Shown piece by piece: positions 9,595 to 16,968 of a DNA stretch of 64,000 nt. The stretch comes from Labilibaculum manganireducens (GTDB lineage Bacteria; Bacteroidota; Bacteroidia; Bacteroidales; Marinifilaceae), in the NCBI RefSeq assembly GCF_002843385.1, contig NZ_MVDE01000004.1:172693-236692 (forward strand). The letters are read 5' to 3'. A program made the translations under genes and the position numbers. The stretch's first letter is position 1. Each line of letters begins with the position of its first letter. The notes under the pieces are model-generated. The model did no database searches. It was given only the letters and a program-made list of their open reading frames with translations, and was not told the DNA's origin.

Positions 9595-10462
9595 AATCTT
9601 TATTTCAGCACTGGCACTGTATTTTGTTTTTACGAAAATTCCGTTTAGAGATGTGTGGTTTCAAATCAAAGATGCTAATGTATTCCTTATGATTTCAGCC
9701 CTTGTCTTGTTTGTTCTGTCCAAGATCTTGGCTTCCTTTCGACTATTGCTCTATTTTAAAGCCATAGGTATTAAACTCGATTCCATAACAAATTTAAAGT
9801 TGTACTTATTGGGTATGTTTTACAATCTTTTCCTTCCTGGTGGAATTGGTGGTGATGGGTATAAAATTTACCTGCTTAAAAAACAAGGATACAGCAATGT
9901 GAGACGACTTTTGGGCAGTGTTTTGGTTGACAGGCTAAGCGGATTATATGCATTGTTTTGTTTGCTTATAATCACTTTTGTTTTTTGTTCGTTTTATATC
10001 TCATGCAAACAAGCTGTTTTAATACTGATCCCAATCTCATATTTTGCTTATCAACACTTTATTAAATACATTTTTCCATATCTGAAAACCACAACAAAAG
10101 CCAGTACTTTATACTCTTTTATCGTGCAAGCGTTGCAAATGACTATGGCATTTTTTTTACTTCTGGCTTTGGGCCAAAATGCTAATATTCCAGGGTACTT
10201 ATTCCTTTTTTTAGTTAGTTCGGTAGTGGCTGCATTACCTCTTACTATTGGTGGCGTAGGTGGCAGAGAAATAACTGCTCTTATTGGTGCCGATCTGCTT
10301 CACCTAAACATTGATATTGCCATTGCACTTAGTCTCTGCTTTTACCTGATAACTGCCTTGGTTTCTCTTTCAGGAATTTACTATATGATCATTCCTTTCG
10401 AAACGCAACTTTACGCAAATAAGCTTTCTTTGAATTGCACCAATTCCCATGAATCAGAATAA
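9509..10462 (+). CDS. UPF0104/LPG-synthase TM-region membrane protein (flippase-like)
   Basis: A 317-residue polytopic protein of the lysylphosphatidylglycerol synthase transmembrane family. Motifs typical of the family are LGMFYNLFLPGGIGGDGYK and the later SVVAALPLTIGGVGGRE. The start at 9509 gives an 86-nt overlap with the GT2 gene. A later non-ATG start is possible, but no shorter ATG keeps the first helix. Neighbours suggest it moves or handles a lipid-linked sugar, which is inference. A decayed copy of part of its 3' end lies near 12963-13018. Confidence 0.8.
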   Translation: MNHKTKHLSRLEKLLKQTVNPKLLKAFAKIFISALALYFVFTKIPFRDVWFQIKDANVFLMISALVLFVLSKILASFRLLLYFKAIGIKLDSITNLKLYLLGMFYNLFLPGGIGGDGYKIYLLKKQGYSNVRRLLGSVLVDRLSGLYALFCLLIITFVFCSFYISCKQAVLILIPISYFAYQHFIKYIFPYLKTTTKASTLYSFIVQALQMTMAFFLLLALGQNANIPGYLFLFLVSSVVAALPLTIGGVGGREITALIGADLLHLNIDIAIALSLCFYLITALVSLSGIYYMIIPFETQLYANKLSLNCTNSHESE

Positions 10463-10920
10463 GTTACACGATACTAATACCGCATTGTGATCAACTATGC
10501 AATAAGAAATACTGAATTAAAAATGAAGAAATTGTTACAGCATTAAAATAAGGCTCCTTTTTTTATGATGCTCTGTTTTAAAGGGCCAAAGCCAAACAAA
10601 TTATTGAGACTTTGTTCTCTCATTTCCTATCTCCAGATCAGTTCCATTTTCTGACTATTTTCTGCCCAGCCCATAATTCCACCCTTTACTTTGGAGGAAT
10701 CGCTACAACCCTATCCGCAGGTTTCCTGCCAATAACCAATATATTTTTAGCATAAATAAAACAACATTTAAATCTACACCACACCTAAGTACATAAGCTA
10801 CTGTTATTTGGTTTGCAATCAAAATATTCATAACTTAATATAACACAGCACCTAAACCAATCAGTAAAATCGATTACTCTTGTTTAAATAAATTTGACTT
10901 GACAAGCCTAATATCTACAC
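10463..10920. other. 458-bp intergenic region with no gene recognised
   Basis: No ORF with recognisable coding character was found. The stretch is mixed AT-rich with a more balanced patch around 10640-10730 that may be a gene remnant, but I could not match it to anything in the window. It must hold the promoter of the hybrid histidine kinase. Confidence 0.5.
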
Positions 10921-12870
10921 ATGGGGAAAGAAATACGATATATCACCAACTTTTTTATTCTAATCATTGTTTGCATTGCCTTATTAATAGGTTGCTCTTT
11001 GGCTTGGGATATTTATAAAGAAAATCAGACCTCATATGAATTAGCCAAAGGAGAAGCATTTGGAAGCTGTAATAAAGATCTGGTATTTCGCAAATGGGCA
11101 TCTATGCACGGTGGTATTTATGTTCCCATTTCAAACTCCATTCAACCCACCCCCTATTTAAATTTCTTAGATGAACAAAATGTAACAACTACTACAGGTA
11201 AAGAGTTAACCTTGATAAATCCTTCTTATATGACTCGTTTGGTTTTTAAGCTTGGCGAGCAGCAATACGGTCAAAAAGGACATATCACCAGTTTAGATCC
11301 AATTAATTCTGAAAATAAAGCTGACGAATGGGAAACGAAAGCTTTAAAATTATTCGAAAAAGGAAAAACAGAATACTCCAGCATTGAAAATATAAATAAC
11401 AAAGAGTATTTGCGCTTAATGATACCAATGGTCGTTGAAAACAGTTGTTTAAAATGTCATTACAATCAAGGATACAAACTTGGTGATATCAGAGGAGGAA
11501 TAAGCGTTTCGATACCCATGAAAAAATACAATTCTGTCGTGCAAACCAAAATTGAAAGCATGATATTCACTCATCTAATTTCATATATCGTTGTCCTTTT
11601 TTTTAGTGCTTTAGGTTATCGAAGAATACTAATTGAGATGAAAAAACGCAATATCGCTCAGAAAAAAACAATAAAAAATGAAGCACTCCTCCTTCAACAG
11701 AATAAAGAATTGATTTTAACCAAAAGGAAAGCCGTTGAAAGTGATCGACTTAAAACAATCTTTCTTCAAAACATAAATCATGAAATTAGAACCCCAATGA
11801 ATGCAATTATGGGTTTCTCTTCATTACTTACCGAGCAATTTAACGACAAAGAGTGTATTGAGAAATACTCTAAAATTATTATGCAGCGATGCAATGATCT
11901 TCTTTCTATTGTTAATGACATTATGGACATTTCGCAAATAGAAACAGAACAGATACATTTCAATATTGAAGAATGCAATTTGAACACAACCCTCGTTGAA
12001 ATCCATGCATTGTTTAGGGAAGAACAAGTGCGTCAGAAAAAACAAAATATCAATCTAATACTAACAAGTTCAACAACTAAAAACAAAACTTTTATCACCG
12101 ATAAGGAAAAATTAAAGCAAATAGCAGCAAACCTAATTAGCAACGCCTTAAAATTTACCGATCATGGTGAAATTAATATAATCCTTAAAATAGATGATCA
12201 CAAGAATATAATTCTTCAAGTTTCGGATACCGGAATTGGTATTCCAACTTCGGAATTTAAAAATATTTTTGAACGCTTTACGCAGGTAGAACAAGATGAA
12301 AACCGTGTTTTTAGTGGTACTGGACTGGGTTTATCAATCGTTAAAGGACTAACAAACTCCTTGTCTGGTACTATCCATCTCGATTCTGAACTTGGTAAAG
12401 GAAGTACTTTTACGATTACATTACCCCAAAATTCAAATCACAACAACACGAATTCAAACTCTGGTTCTAAACAAACAAAACAAGTTTATAATTTTAGCGG
12501 GAAAAACATTTTAATTGTAGAAGACGACGAACCAAATGCTCAATATTTGAAAGAAATTTTTAACAAGACATCTGCTAAAATTATACATACCGGCAAAGGA
12601 GAAGATGCTGTACAAATTGCATTATCGCACTGCATTGATGTGGTTTTAATGGATATTCGTCTGCCGGATATTAGTGGTTATCAAGCTACCCGACAGATTA
12701 GAAAAAACGATAAAGATGTTCTAATTATTGCACAAACAGCTTATACTTCAAGCCAAGACAAAAAACAAGCTTTTGATTCGGGATGCAACGAATATCTCTG
12801 CAAACCAATTAAGGCGAAAAAATTACTTGAATTAGTCAACAAGCATCTTAGCGAAGCGGTTGTAATATAA
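10921..12870 (+). CDS. Hybrid sensor histidine kinase with heme-type Tll0287-like sensor
   Basis: A 649-residue membrane kinase. An N-terminal helix (residues about 8-28) is followed by an extracytoplasmic Tll0287-like/DUF3365 domain ending with the c-type heme motif CLKCH (176-180). A second membrane helix lies around 218-233. The cytoplasmic part has HisKA with NHEIRTPMN (His287), HATPase with SNALKF, DTGIGIP and GTGLGLSIV, and a C-terminal receiver with EDDE and phospho-acceptor Asp578 (VLMDIRLP). It should sense redox state or a small ligand through heme and relay phosphate internally. No separate regulator is adjacent. The disulfide-peptide locus begins 600 nt downstream in the same direction, so a regulatory link is possible but unproven. 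Confidence 0.9.
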   Translation: MGKEIRYITNFFILIIVCIALLIGCSLAWDIYKENQTSYELAKGEAFGSCNKDLVFRKWASMHGGIYVPISNSIQPTPYLNFLDEQNVTTTTGKELTLINPSYMTRLVFKLGEQQYGQKGHITSLDPINSENKADEWETKALKLFEKGKTEYSSIENINNKEYLRLMIPMVVENSCLKCHYNQGYKLGDIRGGISVSIPMKKYNSVVQTKIESMIFTHLISYIVVLFFSALGYRRILIEMKKRNIAQKKTIKNEALLLQQNKELILTKRKAVESDRLKTIFLQNINHEIRTPMNAIMGFSSLLTEQFNDKECIEKYSKIIMQRCNDLLSIVNDIMDISQIETEQIHFNIEECNLNTTLVEIHALFREEQVRQKKQNINLILTSSTTKNKTFITDKEKLKQIAANLISNALKFTDHGEINIILKIDDHKNIILQVSDTGIGIPTSEFKNIFERFTQVEQDENRVFSGTGLGLSIVKGLTNSLSGTIHLDSELGKGSTFTITLPQNSNHNNTNSNSGSKQTKQVYNFSGKNILIVEDDEPNAQYLKEIFNKTSAKIIHTGKGEDAVQIALSHCIDVVLMDIRLPDISGYQATRQIRKNDKDVLIIAQTAYTSSQDKKQAFDSGCNEYLCKPIKAKKLLELVNKHLSEAVVI

Positions 12871-13470
12871 AACAGAACAGTTTTTATTTCTCTAACTAAA
12901 GTGAAATTTTTACATTAAAAAGGTATCATAGACAGCAGTGAAATGAAGCCCCTTATTTGTGCCCGTCTATTTCATCAAGACATTACTATTGCACTTAGTC
13001 CCTACTTTTACCTGAATAGCGGATAAAACAACTTAACATTACCCCATACATGTATTTTTAAATCCCCCCTATTGCATTTAATGACCACAAATCCATCAAA
13101 CATCCTTCATCTAAAACAAACCGAAGCATCAATAAATAGTGACAAACAAACATTTTTCAATGCCAAATGAAATAATAATTCAAAAATAACCAACCATATA
13201 ATAGTCAAATTAAAATTTATTTTAATAAATTAGTCTTTGTTCAAAAAAAAATATAATTACAAATCACATTTCAAATACTCGTCAATTTATTTTAGTATTT
13301 ACACAAAAACCTTTTCAGTCAACTCGTCGGAAAGAGAAACAAGAAGATATAGAAAAAGAATAGTCATAATATTTTGTTTTAAGAAGACTTTCCCTAATTA
13401 GTCGTTCTATAACACTTTTTATTAAGTCCTTTTTTAAATAACTAATTACTCAATAATTTACTTACCTCAA
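12871..13470. other. 600-bp AT-rich upstream region of the disulfide-peptide locus
   Basis: No gene was seen. At 12963-13018 there is a decayed copy of part of the UPF0104 gene (original near 10292-10352). The remainder is very AT-rich (about 13120-13470) and probably contains the promoter for the VKOR fusion gene, but I found no clean TAnnTTTG element. Confidence 0.5.
12963..13018 (+). pseudogene. Decayed copy of UPF0104 gene fragment
   Basis: The text around ATTGCACTTAGTCCCTACTT matches the flippase-like gene at 10292-10352 (ATTGCACTTAGTCTCTGCTT there) with substitutions and small indels. It is too short and damaged to encode anything. It may be the trace of a duplication or recombination upstream of the peptide locus. 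Confidence 0.55.
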
Positions 13471-15069
13471 ATGGACGAAAACCTATTTTTCCTATTAAAA
13501 GAACTACTTACAAAAAATAGCATAAAAGTTAATAATGAAGAATTAAAGCTTCAATTATTTGGTCATCCTTCGTATCCAAGTTTACATTCTTTGACCGGAG
13601 TTTTGGATCATTTTAACATCCCAAATCTTGCAATAGAAATTCCAAAAACAGAGGAAAACATTGCTCTTTTACCCGATTACTTCATAGCTCATATCGAAAA
13701 CAACAGAGGTGATAATTTTGCATTAATCAGCAAGAAAGCGGATGCTATTCAAATTACACGTGAGGGAAAAAAATCGGAGCTTGTTTCTATTGACAGCTTT
13801 ATTGATTTATGGACCGGAATTGTCTTAGTTATCGAAACGGATGAAAATATAAAAACAGATATCTCTTCTATTTTCTCAAAAGGATTACTTGTAAGTATTC
13901 CAGTCGTACTAATAATTTGTTTTTTATTCTTGAGTCAAAACCCATTTGAATCATTTCATTTTGTTTTTTCGATGATTGGACTAATGATATGTATCTTTAT
14001 TCTTCAACACGAAATAGGAACTTCTTCTCAGGTTTTGAATAAAATTTGTACTGGTGTTAGTGATAAAGTTAGTTGCGATGATGTTATGCAATCGAAAGGA
14101 TCCAATCTTTTTGGCTTTGTTAAATTAAGTGATCTTGGTATTATTTATTTTCTAACCTCAGTATTATCTTCCTTACTTTTTGTGATAAGTAAAAACAATT
14201 TCACACCACTCTTCCTTGCTAGTCTTATGGCTCTGCCATTTACAATCTATTCCATCTACTATCAGTTCCAAATTGTAAAAAAATGGTGTCTCCTTTGTCT
14301 TGGTGTTATTTTGGTTTTATGGATACAATCAGCTTTGGCAATTGCAAATATCAATTCAATCTCTGAGATAATATCAGAACCAAATTCTTACTTACTCTTT
14401 GCATTTGCGGCATACCTTACCACAGCTCTTTGGTTATTCATTGCTCCCAAAATAAGGCTAAAACCAGAATATTTTAAATTAAAAGTACAATTCAATAAAT
14501 TCAAAAGAAACTTCGAAATATTCAACAATCTGCTTTCCAGATCGCAAGCAATAAACACCACAATTACAAACTGCAATGAAATAGTATTTGGCGCTAAAAA
14601 TTCTGAATTGGAAATCGTTATCATCACAAACCCCTTATGTGGCTTTTGCAAAAATGCTCACAAATTAATTCACATAGTATTAGATCAAGAAACCGAAGTA
14701 AAAATCATTGTTCGTTTCAATGTATCTCAAAATACAAAAGCCATTGATAATAAAATTGCAGCAAAACTAGTTGAGATCTGCCATTTAAACGGGGAAGAGA
14801 TATGTCTAACAGCAATGAATGAAGCCTATTCCAGCAGAGATGCTGCCACTTGGCTAAATAAATGGGGAGAATCAGAAAATGAATACTATTCTCAAATTTT
14901 AATGGAAGAAAAGAATTGGTGCACAAACAACAATATTCCCTTTACACCTGAAATACTTCTTAATGGCAAATCCTATCCAAAAGAGTATGATTTTGAAGAA
15001 TTGCAATATTTTCTTGAAGATATTAACGAGTTCGAAGTTTCGACGCAAACAGAACTCATAACAGACTAA
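13471..15069 (+). CDS. C39-like / VKOR / thioredoxin fusion: disulfide-forming enzyme for leader peptides
   Basis: A 532-residue three-part protein. Residues 1-120 resemble a C39 bacteriocin-processing peptidase domain (GHPSYPSLHSLTGVLDHF; LPDYFIAHIENNRGDNFALI) but contain no cysteine, so proteolysis is unlikely. Residues about 135-320 are a VKOR membrane domain with Cys193 and Cys202 in a loop and the quinone-side pair WCLLC (Cys273, Cys276). Residues about 360-510 form a DsbA/thioredoxin domain with NPLCGFC (Cys390, Cys393). VKOR-Trx fusions take electrons from substrate thiols to quinone and so build disulfides. Five four-Cys GG-leader peptides follow directly, making them the likely substrates. 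The C39-like part may bind their leaders (inference). No ABC exporter is in the window. Confidence 0.88.
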   Translation: MDENLFFLLKELLTKNSIKVNNEELKLQLFGHPSYPSLHSLTGVLDHFNIPNLAIEIPKTEENIALLPDYFIAHIENNRGDNFALISKKADAIQITREGKKSELVSIDSFIDLWTGIVLVIETDENIKTDISSIFSKGLLVSIPVVLIICFLFLSQNPFESFHFVFSMIGLMICIFILQHEIGTSSQVLNKICTGVSDKVSCDDVMQSKGSNLFGFVKLSDLGIIYFLTSVLSSLLFVISKNNFTPLFLASLMALPFTIYSIYYQFQIVKKWCLLCLGVILVLWIQSALAIANINSISEIISEPNSYLLFAFAAYLTTALWLFIAPKIRLKPEYFKLKVQFNKFKRNFEIFNNLLSRSQAINTTITNCNEIVFGAKNSELEIVIITNPLCGFCKNAHKLIHIVLDQETEVKIIVRFNVSQNTKAIDNKIAAKLVEICHLNGEEICLTAMNEAYSSRDAATWLNKWGESENEYYSQILMEEKNWCTNNNIPFTPEILLNGKSYPKEYDFEELQYFLEDINEFEVSTQTELITD

Positions 15070-15091
15070 AAATAATTATAAAACTGAAGCC

Positions 15092-15141
15092 TTGACGGTT
15101 TTAAAATGTTCAAGATACACACATTATTAAATTTTAATATT
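15092..15141 (+). promoter_or_regulatory. Conserved 50-nt leader, copy 1 (before precursor 1)
   Basis: The block TTGACGGTTTTAAAATG then TCAAGATACACACATTATTAAA recurs before four of the five precursor genes, ending 50-51 nt after its start at each ATG. CTTGA and TCAAG can pair around the central TTTTAAAA. It could be an RNA element or a promoter. It contains an ATG in frame with the precursor here, but not in copies 3 and 5. Confidence 0.6.
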
Positions 15142-15336
15142 ATGAAAGATTTACAAAAATTAAACGGTGCTAAAATTCTAAGTAATAAAGAACAACAAAA
15201 AATAACAGGTGGTTGGAAGGGCTTGCCACTAGATCCATGCGGAGGTGGAGGTGAGGTTCTAACAAGATATACAACTCAAGAAGAATGTAATGGCCATGGA
15301 ATTTGGTCTGGCAATCTATGTTGGACTTGCAGGTAA
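15142..15336 (+). CDS. GG-leader Cys-rich peptide precursor 1
   Basis: A 64-residue precursor. Its leader of 24 residues (MKDLQKLNGAKILSNKEQQ then KITGG) ends in the double glycine recognised by C39-type export peptidases. I start at 15142 rather than the in-frame ATG at 15106, because the upstream segment is frameshifted in sister copies. The predicted core is 40 residues with four cysteines (33, 49, 60, 63) and is Gly- and Trp-rich. It differs from the other four cores, which share a regular C-x5-C-x5-C pattern. It begins 72 nt after the VKOR fusion gene. Its role as bacteriocin or signal is unknown. Confidence 0.85.
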   Translation: MKDLQKLNGAKILSNKEQQKITGGWKGLPLDPCGGGGEVLTRYTTQEECNGHGIWSGNLCWTCR

Positions 15337-15403
15337 TATGAAGTTCACAAGCAAAAAGTTATTAGATATTTCAATACTTACATTGTATTAAAATTTAATT
15401 ACG

Positions 15404-15562
15404 ATGAAAAATTTACAAAAACTAACCGATGCTAAAATGCTTAGTAAAAAAGAACAACAAGCAGTTAAAGGTGGACGCTCAAAATGCATTGATGATTTAA
15501 GTTGCCCTGATGGATACGGATGTGATCCTTTTGGAGTTTGCAGGCTTATTCCGGCAGTCTAA
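15404..15562 (+). CDS. GG-leader Cys-rich peptide precursor 2
   Basis: A 52-residue precursor: leader MKNLQKLTDAKMLSKKEQQ then AVKGG, core RSKCIDDLSCPDGYGCDPFG then VCRLIPAV. Cysteines 28, 34, 40 and 46 follow C-x5-C-x5-C-x5-C. It is the only copy without the conserved 50-nt leader, and it follows precursor 1 by 67 nt, so it is probably read from the same transcript. It is too short for common ORF cut-offs. Confidence 0.83.
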   Translation: MKNLQKLTDAKMLSKKEQQAVKGGRSKCIDDLSCPDGYGCDPFGVCRLIPAV

Positions 15563-15610
15563 TTAAAACTTTCTCTTCTTAAATTGAAAATTTTGAATAA
15601 AACCGAAATC

Positions 15611-15661
15611 TTGACGGTTTTAAAATGCTCAAGATACACACATTATTAAAATTTCAATATT
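15611..15661 (+). promoter_or_regulatory. Conserved leader, copy before precursor 3
   Basis: Same block as at 15092 with one extra A (ATTAAAATTTC), starting at TTGACGG 15611. Because of the extra base, its internal ATG opens a 22-codon frame that overlaps the precursor start in a different frame. Confidence 0.58.
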
Positions 15662-15820
15662 ATGAAAGATTTACAAAAATTAAACGGTGCTAAAATTCTA
15701 AGTAAAAAAGAACAACAAACTGTTAAAGGTGGAAAAATGCAATGTTATGCAGATGGAACATGTCCTGCCGGATGGACTTGCATAAGCGGCACTTGCGAAC
15801 GCTACCCCAAAGAATTATAG
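15662..15820 (+). CDS. GG-leader Cys-rich peptide precursor 3
   Basis: A 52-residue precursor: leader MKDLQKLNGAKILSKKEQQ then TVKGG, core KMQCYADGTCPAGWTCISGT then CERYPKEL. Cysteines 28, 34, 40 and 45 fit C-x5-C-x5-C-x4-C, a spacing seen in small disulfide-knotted modules. The core is almost identical at the DNA level to precursor 4, pointing to recent duplication or gene conversion. Confidence 0.85.
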   Translation: MKDLQKLNGAKILSKKEQQTVKGGKMQCYADGTCPAGWTCISGTCERYPKEL

Positions 15821-15882
15821 GGAAACAGTCGTCCTAAAATAGATTGGCAGAAAAACAATTTATTTCAGAACGACTCAAAAAG

Positions 15883-15902
15883 AGCAAATAAATATATTTG
15901 CT
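15883..15902 (+). other. AT-rich stem-loop between precursors 3 and 4
   Basis: An 8-bp stem, AGCAAATA with TATTTGCT, around a 4-nt loop, followed by TTCCTCCTC. The equivalent place after precursor 4 holds a stronger GC-containing hairpin. It may modulate readthrough or mRNA stability. Confidence 0.4.
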
Positions 15903-15963
15903 TTCCTCCTCTCGAAAATAAAATAGCCTTCAACCAAGAACTAAAGAAAAACAAACTGAAGTC

Positions 15964-16013
15964 TTGACGGTTTTAAAATGTTCAAGATACACACATTATT
16001 AAATTTTAATATT
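15964..16013 (+). promoter_or_regulatory. Conserved leader, copy before precursor 4
   Basis: The repeated TTGACGGTTTTAAAATG block, 50 nt before the ATG, nearly identical to the copy at 15092, including the in-frame upstream ATG. Confidence 0.58.
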
Positions 16014-16169
16014 ATGAAAGATTTACAAAAATTGGCAGGTGCTAAGATTCTTAGCAAAAAGGAACAACAATCGGTTAAAGGTGGAAAAATGCAATGTTAT
16101 GCAGATGGAACATGTCCTGCCGGATGGACTTGCATAAGTGGTACTTGCGAACGCTATATTTTAGAATAA
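16014..16169 (+). CDS. GG-leader Cys-rich peptide precursor 4
   Basis: A 51-residue precursor. The leader has AGAKILSKKEQQSVKGG and the core is the same as precursor 3 up to CERY, then ends ILE instead of PKEL. Start chosen at 16014 for the same reason as in precursor 1. The synonymous identity of the core with precursor 3, contrasted with a more different leader, suggests exchange restricted to the core. Confidence 0.85.
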   Translation: MKDLQKLAGAKILSKKEQQSVKGGKMQCYADGTCPAGWTCISGTCERYILE

Positions 16170-16178
16170 AAAAATATT

Positions 16179-16219
16179 AAGGGAGGAGCCAACAAATATA
16201 TTTGCTTTCCTCCTCCCTT
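16179..16219 (+). terminator. Hairpin after precursor 4 (terminator or attenuator)
   Basis: A 10-bp stem, AAGGGAGGAG (16179-16188) with CTCCTCCCTT (16210-16219), and a 21-nt loop. No long T tract follows, so it may be a partial terminator or a stabilising 3' structure rather than a full stop. Confidence 0.5.
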
Positions 16220-16267
16220 CAATAAAATAGCCTTCATCCAAGAACTAAAGAAAAACAAACCGAAATC

Positions 16268-16318
16268 TTGACGGTTTTAAAATGCTCAAGATACACACAT
16301 TATTAAAATTTCAATATT
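16268..16318 (+). promoter_or_regulatory. Conserved leader, copy before precursor 5
   Basis: The repeated TTGACGG block, 51 nt before the ATG, with the extra A as in copy 3 and the same overlapping 22-codon upstream frame. Confidence 0.58.
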
Positions 16319-16489
16319 ATGAAAGATTTACAAAAATTAAACGGTGCTAAAATTCTAAGTAAAAAAGAACAACAAACTGTTAAAGGCGGAATACATACAA
16401 TTTGCACCTTTGATGATGACTGCGCAAGTGATGAATATTGTGCCACAAGTGGTGGTTTTGAAGAAGGTGTTTGCATCCGTATTCACTGA
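16319..16489 (+). CDS. GG-leader Cys-rich peptide precursor 5
   Basis: A 56-residue precursor with the shared 24-residue GG leader and an acidic core, IHTICTFDDDCASDEYCATS then GGFEEGVCIRIH. Cysteines 29, 35, 41 and 52 give C-x5-C-x5-C-x10-C. The core is unrelated in sequence to 3 and 4 outside the cysteine spacing, as expected of diversifying secreted peptides. It is too short for common ORF cut-offs. A perfect 15-bp terminator follows. Confidence 0.84.
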   Translation: MKDLQKLNGAKILSKKEQQTVKGGIHTICTFDDDCASDEYCATSGGFEEGVCIRIH

Positions 16490-16532
16490 AAGCCATAAAT
16501 TTAAATTAAAATATATAGTCCCATTTCAGCCT

Positions 16533-16580
16533 TCTCTCTTGAGATTGTAATTGGCAATCTCAAGAGAGAATTATCCTTAT
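16533..16580 (+). terminator. Intrinsic terminator of the peptide array
   Basis: A perfect 15-bp stem, TCTCTCTTGAGATTG (16533-16547) with CAATCTCAAGAGAGA (16555-16569), loop of 7 nt, followed by an AT-rich stretch. It lies 44 nt after precursor 5 and marks the end of the array. Confidence 0.8.
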
Positions 16581-16591
16581 TAAATAAGACA

Positions 16592-16677
16592 ATTACCGAA
16601 ACTCATTTTTTTTCAAGGCAACTGGAAAAAGGTAAAACAATGGTTTACCACCAAGCCCAAGACATGGAGCTTATCGA
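16592..16677 (+). pseudogene. Decayed copy of the 3' end of the ABM-fold gene
   Basis: About 85 bp beginning ATTACCGAAACTCATTTTTT and including GGCAACTGGAAAAAGGTAAA match the gene at 5844-6134 (its positions 6034-6120) with scattered substitutions. It has no start and no continuous function. It is a duplicated gene end stranded 10.5 kb away. Confidence 0.7.
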
Positions 16678-16968
16678 ATCACCACAAAAACTAATCACTT
16701 CTCCTAATTTATATTATCAACACATCTCTTATTGGTTCAATTCAAAAATTAGTAACGCTTTGGCTTAAATAATCAGAGCTAAAAACCAAACCATAGAGAA
16801 CATGGAATAACACAGAGAAAAAAAATATTTGTGTTTCTATGTAAAATACATTTGTGTTCTTATTGCTTAATTGTACTGTTGCTTTCTCCATTTATAGCTA
16901 GTTGAGCTTTATTTCCCTTATCTTTACCGACGGAAATAAATCCGCACCAATAATCAGAACAAAAATAT
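16678..16968. other. Intergenic region before the DEAD-box helicase
   Basis: No gene seen. Around 16790-16860 is a degenerate stretch (accatagagaacatgg, tgtgtttctatgt) like the ends of the larger intergenic repeats at 21.4 and 31.5 kb. Confidence 0.4.

Noticed and set aside
10463..10920. Protein-coding gene between the flippase-like gene and the kinase
   Set aside because: No continuous frame of useful length with coding signals; left as intergenic.
15106..15141. N-terminal extension MFKIHTLLNFNI on precursors 1 and 4
   Set aside because: The same DNA is out of frame in copies before precursors 3 and 5 because of an extra A, and leaders start with MKDLQKL in all, so it is untranslated leader or a separate upstream frame.
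15404..16489. Precursors as lanthipeptides or sactipeptides
   Set aside because: No lanthionine synthetase or radical SAM gene is in the locus, and the only adjacent enzyme is a disulfide generator, so disulfide cross-linking is more likely.
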